Shown here piece after piece: positions 59,635 through 64,000 of a stretch of 64,000 nucleotides of DNA. Each line of letters opens with the position of its first letter. The stretch's first letter is position 1. A model generated the notes under the pieces. It ran no database searches. It was not told the origin of the DNA and was given only the letters and a program-made list of their open reading frames with translations. Origin of the DNA: Candidatus Zixiibacteriota bacterium (lineage in GTDB: Bacteria > Electryoneota > B3-LCP); contig QZKQ01000071.1 of assembly GCA_003599535.1 (NCBI GenBank), positions 1 to 64,000 on the forward strand. The letters run 5' to 3'. The translations under genes were made by a program, and so were the position numbers.

Positions 59635-60261
59635 CTATCCTACTCGCTTCTGGGACGACTTCTGATCGGCGGCTTCGCGCGCCTCGATGAATTCCGCCAG
59701 GTGATCGCGCAGGGCGGTGCGGCCGCGGTGCAGGGCCGCCTTGACCGCGGGCACGGTGGTGTTCATGGTCTGGGCGATTTCCTGCAGGGACAGGCCTTCG
59801 ATATCTTTCAGGACGAAGGGAACGCGCCAGGAATCGGGCAGTTGGGCCATGGCGCGTTCCAGCGCGTCCTTGAATTCCGTATCGAGCAACAGTTCCAGGG
59901 GGTCGCGGTCCAGGGATTTCAGCATCCGGGCGTAGCGGGAGGTCTCCTCGTCGTCCCCCTCCTCTTCCATGGGCACCAGGCGCCCTTTGCGCTGGCGCAG
60001 CATCATCAGGGCGGCGTTGGTGGCGATGCGGTAGATCCAGGTGCCCAGCGCGGAGTCGAGGCGGAAGGTGTCCAGTTTTTCGAAGACCTTGAGGAAGGTC
60101 TCCTGCAGGACGCATTCCGCCCTCTCCGGATTGCCCGTCAGCTTCAAGGCCAGGTTGTAAACCAGATCCTGGTGCCGCAGCACGATCTCCGTGCGGGCGC
60201 GCACGTCGCCGTCCAGCGCGCGCTGCACCATTTCCTTTTCCGGCAGGGGTTGCAGGGTCAT
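59635..60261 (-). CDS. ECF-family RNA polymerase sigma factor
   Basis: 208 aa. Region 2: AECVLQETFLKVFEKLDTFRLDSALGTWIYRIATNAALMMLR; region 4: LPDSWRVPFVLKDIEGLSLQEIAQTMNTTVPAVKAALHRGRTALRDHL. Start ATG at 60261, 28 bp after trxA. Different in sequence from the ECF factor at 32615-33217. Partner of the zinc-finger anti-sigma immediately downstream. Confidence 0.95.
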   Translation of the reverse strand: MTLQPLPEKEMVQRALDGDVRARTEIVLRHQDLVYNLALKLTGNPERAECVLQETFLKVFEKLDTFRLDSALGTWIYRIATNAALMMLRQRKGRLVPMEEEGDDEETSRYARMLKSLDRDPLELLLDTEFKDALERAMAQLPDSWRVPFVLKDIEGLSLQEIAQTMNTTVPAVKAALHRGRTALRDHLAEFIEAREAADQKSSQKRVG

Positions 60262-60289
60262 CCCAGGCGTTTCCTTGCGCTTGGAGGTC

Positions 60290-60631
60290 TTACACTTTCT
60301 GTATGGGGGCCAGGTGGGGCTTCAGGCCCTGTTCCAGCATGGGGCGGGGCAGCGCGCCGATCCACTGGCCCACCGGCTTGCCGTTCTTGAACAGCAGCAG
60401 GGTGGGGATGCCGGTGATGCCGAAGCGGGCGGCCACGGCCGGATTTTCGTCCACGTTCACCTTGCCCACGGTCAACTGGCCGGCGTAATCCTGGGCCAGG
60501 CCGGACAGCACCGGGGCGATGATGCGGCAGGGGGCGCACCAGGGCGCCCAGAAATCCACCAGCACGGGCGTGGCGCTCTGCGTGATCTGTTCGTCAAAAG
60601 TGGCGTCGGTCAGGGTGATTTCGTGTTCCAT
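60290..60631 (-). CDS. trxA: Thioredoxin
   Basis: 113 aa, full length. Active site WCAPC with Cys32 and Cys35 (Pro in place of the usual Gly before Pro: CAPC), and the cis-Pro loop GITGIPTLLLFKNGK. Reduces protein disulfides. It lies 24 bp downstream of the probable selenoprotein and 28 bp upstream of the sigma gene, all on the minus strand. Confidence 0.95.
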   Translation of the reverse strand: MEHEITLTDATFDEQITQSATPVLVDFWAPWCAPCRIIAPVLSGLAQDYAGQLTVGKVNVDENPAVAARFGITGIPTLLLFKNGKPVGQWIGALPRPMLEQGLKPHLAPIQKV

Positions 60632-60655
60632 CAGTCCCTCATGGTTGCAACAGTC

Positions 60656-60859
60656 TTACGGGGTTGGCGGTCCGGCCGGCGGTTCCGGCGTACCGGTGGT
60701 CTGTTCGGTGCGCGGAGTCTGGGCCCGATCCTCGGGCCCGCAGGCGCCCGACATTCACGTCGGCACGCCCAGCCGGGGCAACACCCAGCGGGACAGGGTG
60801 AACCAGGCGACGAATATCAGGATGATCAGAATGGCATCCATACCGTTTCGCTTTCTCAT
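60656..60859 (-). CDS. Probable selenocysteine-containing small membrane protein
   Basis: 67 aa if TGA at 60757-60755 is read as selenocysteine, 34 aa if it is a stop. AAGGA lies 7 bp before the ATG. One membrane segment (ILIILIFVAWFTL, residues about 10-22), then RWVLPRLGVPT, Sec35, MSGAC (Cys40) and a Pro/Thr/Glu-rich tail ending at TAA. The tail stays open for 32 codons and stops 24 bp before trxA. The U-x4-C pattern beside a thioredoxin suggests a redox partner. The hairpin just past TGA fits a bacterial SECIS. Confidence 0.65.
60721..60739 (-). promoter_or_regulatory. SECIS-like hairpin downstream of TGA
   Basis: In the mRNA, 15 nt after UGA, a perfect 8-bp stem GGGCCCGA/UCGGGCCC closes a GGA loop, so the loop begins 23 nt after UGA and with G. 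This fits the published bacterial SECIS rules (apical loop about 16-37 nt from UGA, G in the first two loop positions). It is not followed by a T run, so it is not a terminator, and it is translated as GPEDRA. Confidence 0.6.
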
Positions 60860-61139
60860 AAGTATCCTTCGGTTCAACTCCGGATGGTGCGCTCCGGGTC
60901 CCGCCGGGGGCCGCCCCGACCTCCACGGCATTTCATGGAATTAGATGCAGGAAGGGCGCGGAGGATGCGCGGGGGATCCGGGTATCAGCAGAGCGTCGGC
61001 ATAATACTTGACTCATGCCCCTTCAGTGCTTATACTCTAAAAGCGATTTCTGCTTTGGATCATGCAACTGGATGATCAGCGGAATGGAGTGACTTCTGAT
61101 ATTGTCATACGATGAATATGCCAGGAAAGGTGTTGTTAG

Positions 61140-61268
61140 ATGCCGGTAATTTTCTCCCACATCGGGGCCCATGAGGTGTACGTACTGACGGATCCCGGGG
61201 ATCTCTACTTCGCCCGGTTGACGGCGGGTTCATCCACCGCCACGCAGAAGTTGCTGCTGGTGAAGTAA
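61140..61268 (+). pseudogene. Remnant of a C-terminal sorting domain
   Basis: A 42-codon frame (MPVIFSHIGAHEV...) carries the end of the sorting-type domain: GAHEV, DLYFARLTAG, TQKLLLVK. An in-frame TAG stands directly before the ATG and no upstream PNPFNP region is present, so this is the decayed 3' end of a gene rather than a working one. A terminator follows, as expected for the original gene. Confidence 0.75.
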
Positions 61269-61290
61269 TCGCCCTCGGGATACAACACCA

Positions 61291-61314
61291 AAGCCCCCTC
61301 ACCTGAGGGGGCTT
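61291..61314 (+). terminator. Terminator after the sorting-domain remnant
   Basis: Perfect 10-bp stem AAGCCCCCTC/GAGGGGGCTT with an ACCT loop followed by CTTAGTTT, 22 bp after the remnant's stop. Confidence 0.8.
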
Positions 61315-61399
61315 CTTAGTTTATCGGCGTTGACGGACGCGAGGTCCTTTGCCTTTGCAGATCGCGATGAGCCGACAGCCAACGACCGACGACTAACGA

Positions 61400-62305
61400 C
61401 TATTTCTGCGTCACCGGCGTCCCGGTGGAAAATTCCTTCAATTCCGCGGAGATGGCCCCGATCAGCACCTTGGACTGCATCTGCACCGGGAAGCGGTATT
61501 CGTCGTCGGAAAACCAGATGAAGATGCGCCCCTTCTGCTTGAAGATGCCCGCCGATTCCAGCACCGGCTCCACCTTGTAAGCCCAGAATTCGCCCGCCGG
61601 CACCTTGACCTTCTCCCGCTCCAGCACGTCCACCCGCAGCGGGTAGGTCTTGTGGATGTCGTGCACCTCGACGTGGTAGGACTTCCCCACCTCGATTTCC
61701 GGCAGCAGACGGAAGTAATACAGCGAGGAGATGGCGTCCTGGACGTAGAGGGGGATGTCGCTGGTATCCTGGGGTACCCCTTCGTCAAAGGTGTAGGCCT
61801 TGCCCAGCCGCTGATCGTAGTCCACCACCTTGACGTCGTGGTACTTGCCTTCGTTCAGGCGCTTTTCGAAGTACCAGGTGAACATGCCCCGGGTGTCCAT
61901 GTAGGAATGCACCTGGTCGTCCACCTTGAACACGCGGCTGAAGGTCTTGGACGACCGGGCCCAGGTGTGGATGTGGTAGCAGGGCGCCCCGCGGTAGGTT
62001 TCGAGGTCGGGCAGGATTTCGATGCCCGCTTCCCCGGCGGTGATGACCCCGTAGTTGACGTCGAAGAGGAACCGTTCGCCCAGGCCGAAGCGTCCGTTGT
62101 CCAGATGCCGGACAATGAACCCGGTGTTGTCAATGATGAATTCCGGCTCCGGGGCGGGATTCACGGGCAGGGCCGTCCCCAGGAACAGGACGAGCGGCAG
62201 GAGCGCCAGCGGCCATCGCCGTCGCGCCGCACCCGGCCGGGAAGAAGGGAAACTGCCGTGATTGATCCGCCGCAGCGGCCGAAACAAGCGGGAAATATGC
62301 CTCAT
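61400..62305 (-). CDS. DUF3108-domain periplasmic protein
   Basis: 301 aa with an N-terminal signal (LALLPLVLFLGTALPVNP). DUF3108 body: GLGERFLFDVNYGVITAGEAGIEI, CYHIHTWARSSKTFSRVFKVDDQVHSYMDTRGMFTWYFEKRLNEG, and IFIWFSDDEYRFPVQMQSKVLIGAISAELKEF, which are the conserved family blocks. Function in the family is unknown, likely envelope-related. 1 bp after the glycosylphosphotransferase gene, so in one operon. Confidence 0.9.
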   Translation of the reverse strand: MRHISRLFRPLRRINHGSFPSSRPGAARRRWPLALLPLVLFLGTALPVNPAPEPEFIIDNTGFIVRHLDNGRFGLGERFLFDVNYGVITAGEAGIEILPDLETYRGAPCYHIHTWARSSKTFSRVFKVDDQVHSYMDTRGMFTWYFEKRLNEGKYHDVKVVDYDQRLGKAYTFDEGVPQDTSDIPLYVQDAISSLYYFRLLPEIEVGKSYHVEVHDIHKTYPLRVDVLEREKVKVPAGEFWAYKVEPVLESAGIFKQKGRIFIWFSDDEYRFPVQMQSKVLIGAISAELKEFSTGTPVTQK

Positions 62306-62306
62306 G

Positions 62307-63722
62307 TCAGTAAGCCTGCTTTCCGAACAGCACCTCGCGGACGGTCAACAAGAGGATTTTCAGGTCGAAGCCCGGAGACCAGTTCTCGACGTAGAAGATG
62401 TCGTATCGCGTGCGCTCCTCGATGGACGTGTTGCCGCGCAGGCCATTAACCTGCGCCCAGCCTGTTATACCCGAACGCACCCGGTGGCGTTCCAGATAGC
62501 GAGGCACGGCCTGGCGGAACTGGCCCACGAAGTGCGGCCGCTCCGGGCGCGGCCCCACCAGGCTCATGTCGCCTTTCAGGACGTTGAAGATCTGGGGCAG
62601 CTCGTCCAGGGAGAGGCGGCGCAGGAGGCGTCCCAGGCGGGTGGTGCGAGGGTCGCCCCGGCGGGCCCACACCGGCCCGGAAGCGGCCTCGGCGTCCGGC
62701 GCCATGGTGCGGAACTTGGTGATCAGGAAGGCGCGGTTGTCCAGCCCGATGCGTTCCTGGCGGTAGAACACCGGCCCCCGCGAATCCAGCTTGATCAGCA
62801 GGGCGATCAGGACCATAAGGGGCGCCGCCAGGGCCAGGGCCAGGGCCGCCACCACGATGTCGAAGGCGCGCTTGACCACGCCCTTCCAGCCGAACAGGGG
62901 GGATTCCTTGATCTTCAGCAGGGGCAGGCCGGCCAGGGTGGTGGACTGGATTTTCCCCTCGGCTACCACCAGGGAATCGGGGGCGAAGTAGAATTCCAGG
63001 TCCAGGCCGTCGCAGCGGCGCACGATCTCGTCCAGCCGAGGCCGCTCGGACAGGTCCAGGGCGATGAGCATCAGGTCCAGCTCCTCGCGCCGCACGAGGT
63101 CGGCGATGGCCTCCGTGTCGCCCAGCAGCGGCTGGACCTGCGGCTGGGGATCGTCGACCCGGATGAAACCCCGGCTGCGGTACCCCAGGTGAGGATTGCC
63201 GTTCAGCTTCTCGTGAAGGCAGCGGGCCAGGACGCCGGTGCCGCACACCGCCGCGTTCAGCACGCCGACCCCGCGGCGATAGAGCTTGCGCTGGACGCTC
63301 TGGATCAGGGCCCGCTCGGCGGTCACGATGACCAGCGCGTTGACCGCGATCAGCCCGAAGACGGCCCGGGAATAGGAAAAGTCGCGGTAGAAAAAGGCCA
63401 CGGTGAAGAGCCAGGGCAGGGCCAGCAGGGTGGCCTTCAGCACCCGGGAAAACTCCTCCACGGTGCTGACCCGGTGGTGCAGGCGGTACAGCCCCCGGGC
63501 GGCGAAGACCGCCAGGAAGATGACCACCGCCGCCAGGGAAAATTCCCAGTAGCGCCCCACCGGCGGCACGCCCAGAGTCACCGGCAGGATTTGGGTCAGG
63601 GGGGAATAGAAGCGCAGCCAGTACGACAGCCCGAAGCTGCCCATGATGGCCAGCGCGTCCAGGGCCACCGCGGCCAAGGGGAACAGGACTTCGGCGCGGG
63701 AGGCGGGCAGGTTACGCACCAT
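62307..63722 (-). CDS. Polyprenyl glycosylphosphotransferase (WbaP/WcaJ type)
   Basis: 471 aa. N-terminal membrane helices (AAVALDALAIMGSFGLSYWLRFY, FSLAAVVIFLAVFAARGLYRL), a CoA-binding-like middle region (GVLNAAVCGTGVLARCLHEKL), then the catalytic bacterial sugar-transferase domain: KRAFDIVVAALALALAAPLMVLIALLIKLDSRGPVFYRQERIGLDNRAF, KFRTMAPDAE, LSLDELPQIFNVLKGDMSLVGPRPERPHFV. It starts an exopolysaccharide repeat unit on undecaprenyl phosphate. Confidence 0.95.
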   Translation of the reverse strand: MVRNLPASRAEVLFPLAAVALDALAIMGSFGLSYWLRFYSPLTQILPVTLGVPPVGRYWEFSLAAVVIFLAVFAARGLYRLHHRVSTVEEFSRVLKATLLALPWLFTVAFFYRDFSYSRAVFGLIAVNALVIVTAERALIQSVQRKLYRRGVGVLNAAVCGTGVLARCLHEKLNGNPHLGYRSRGFIRVDDPQPQVQPLLGDTEAIADLVRREELDLMLIALDLSERPRLDEIVRRCDGLDLEFYFAPDSLVVAEGKIQSTTLAGLPLLKIKESPLFGWKGVVKRAFDIVVAALALALAAPLMVLIALLIKLDSRGPVFYRQERIGLDNRAFLITKFRTMAPDAEAASGPVWARRGDPRTTRLGRLLRRLSLDELPQIFNVLKGDMSLVGPRPERPHFVGQFRQAVPRYLERHRVRSGITGWAQVNGLRGNTSIEERTRYDIFYVENWSPGFDLKILLLTVREVLFGKQAY

Positions 63723-64000
63723 GGCGGTCTCCCGCAGGCGGCAGGACCAGGTCCCGGTCGAAATGTTCGCGGACTTTTTCCCGGAGGAAGCGGGCCATCC
63801 GTTCCACGTAGAGCGGCCGGGCGAACCGTTCCGCCTGCCGCCGAATGACCTGCGGATCGAAAGCGTGGCGATCCAGGTCCCGCACCGCCGCGGCCAGCGC
63901 TTCCGGCGTGGGCTGGTGGAAGAACAGCCCGGTGGCCTCCGCCGCCGGCGGCGCGCCGTGGGCCGGGATCACCGTCTCCAGCACGCCACCGCGCCCGTAG
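63712..64000 (-). CDS. GT4-family glycosyltransferase, 3' part only
   Basis: Runs off the window end; 95 codons are visible including YGRGGVLETVIPAHGAP near the end, the donor-site loop (G-x-V-x-E-x-x) of GT4 glycosyltransferases, then a typical C-terminal helix (PEALAAAVRDL, RFARPLYVERMARFLR). It overlaps the start of the glycosylphosphotransferase gene by 11 bp, so both belong to the same exopolysaccharide operon. Confidence 0.82.
   Translation of the reverse strand, partial: YGRGGVLETVIPAHGAPPAAEATGLFFHQPTPEALAAAVRDLDRHAFDPQVIRRQAERFARPLYVERMARFLREKVREHFDRDLVLPPAGDRHGA

Noticed and set aside
59381-60115. Long upstream extension of the DUF1858 frame
   Set aside because: It overlaps the anti-sigma and sigma genes in another frame; the GTG at 59380 has a clear ribosome-binding site and coupling to the anti-sigma stop.
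60721-60739. Hairpin read as a terminator after a 34-aa gene
   Set aside because: No T run follows; the frame continues through it to TAA just ahead of trxA, and the loop position fits a SECIS better.
62262-63848. 528-codon plus-strand open frame
   Set aside because: Antisense to the glycosylphosphotransferase; GQ/HQ-rich with no motif or ribosome-binding site.

Overview
The window is 64 kb of GC-rich bacterial chromosome with dense protein coding on both strands and short intergenic gaps. Several secreted proteins end in a C-terminal sorting-type domain (PNPFNP motif, then GRxV, SGIYFARL and a final KxxLLK). There are also PorV-like outer-membrane proteins, a DAP pathway gene and outer-membrane beta-barrels. 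Together these suggest a Gram-negative member of the FCB superphylum (Bacteroidetes/Chlorobi/Fibrobacteres and related uncultivated lineages). I cannot name the phylum from the sequence alone. Eight plus-strand promoters share TTGACA-like -35, exactly 17 bp, and TAnnTT -10.

Layout: 0-6 kb: TPR protein, dapF, a secreted beta-propeller protein, a GNAT acetyltransferase and a single-domain response regulator. 6.1-10.4 kb: tRNA-Glu followed by six tandem diverged SnoaL/NTF2-like paralogues. 10.5-14.8 kb: metallophosphatase, cNMP-gated histidine kinase, cold-shock protein and endonuclease V. 14.8-16 kb: a candidate structured RNA and a WecG/TagA glycosyltransferase. 16.2-22.6 kb: an etfB-etfA-fixC-fixX (FixABCX) electron-transfer operon running into a membrane glycosyltransferase and a B12-binding radical SAM enzyme. 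22.7-26.3 kb: a formylglycine-generating-enzyme-like lipoprotein and two tandem secreted paralogues. 26.5-33.2 kb: a MinD-like ATPase, then a minus-strand envelope module (ECF sigma, HEAT-repeat anti-sigma, DUF4097 toastrack, bactofilin-like/beta-barrel fusion, second toastrack). 33.3-43.6 kb: secreted CARDB-like and beta-helix proteins, a GT2 enzyme, an M3 peptidase, tRNA-Gln, PhzF, an HNH-like protein and small membrane proteins. 44-51.4 kb: Ppx/GppA, then hrcA-grpE-dnaJ-comEA-like-PilM/GspL-like, rsmD, rsmA. 51.4-54 kb: two related mobile elements flanking mgtE. One is 797 bp and carries a REP-associated tyrosine transposase; the other is a 221-bp gene-less derivative. Both have the same perfect 18-bp terminal inverted repeats. 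54-59 kb: recO, dprA, an outer-membrane protein and two PorV-like genes, one broken by an in-frame TGA. 59.2-60.9 kb: a compact redox-regulatory operon. 61.1-64 kb: a decayed sorting-domain fragment, a DUF3108 protein, a polyprenyl glycosylphosphotransferase and a truncated GT4 gene.

The strongest unexpected signal is the small gene upstream of thioredoxin (60656-60859, minus). Its frame crosses a TGA that is followed, at bacterial SECIS spacing, by a perfect 8-bp stem with a GGA loop, then continues to a TAA just before trxA. I read it as a probable selenoprotein. It is co-directional with thioredoxin, an ECF sigma factor, a zinc-finger anti-sigma factor and a DUF1858 protein, suggesting a redox-sensing regulon.
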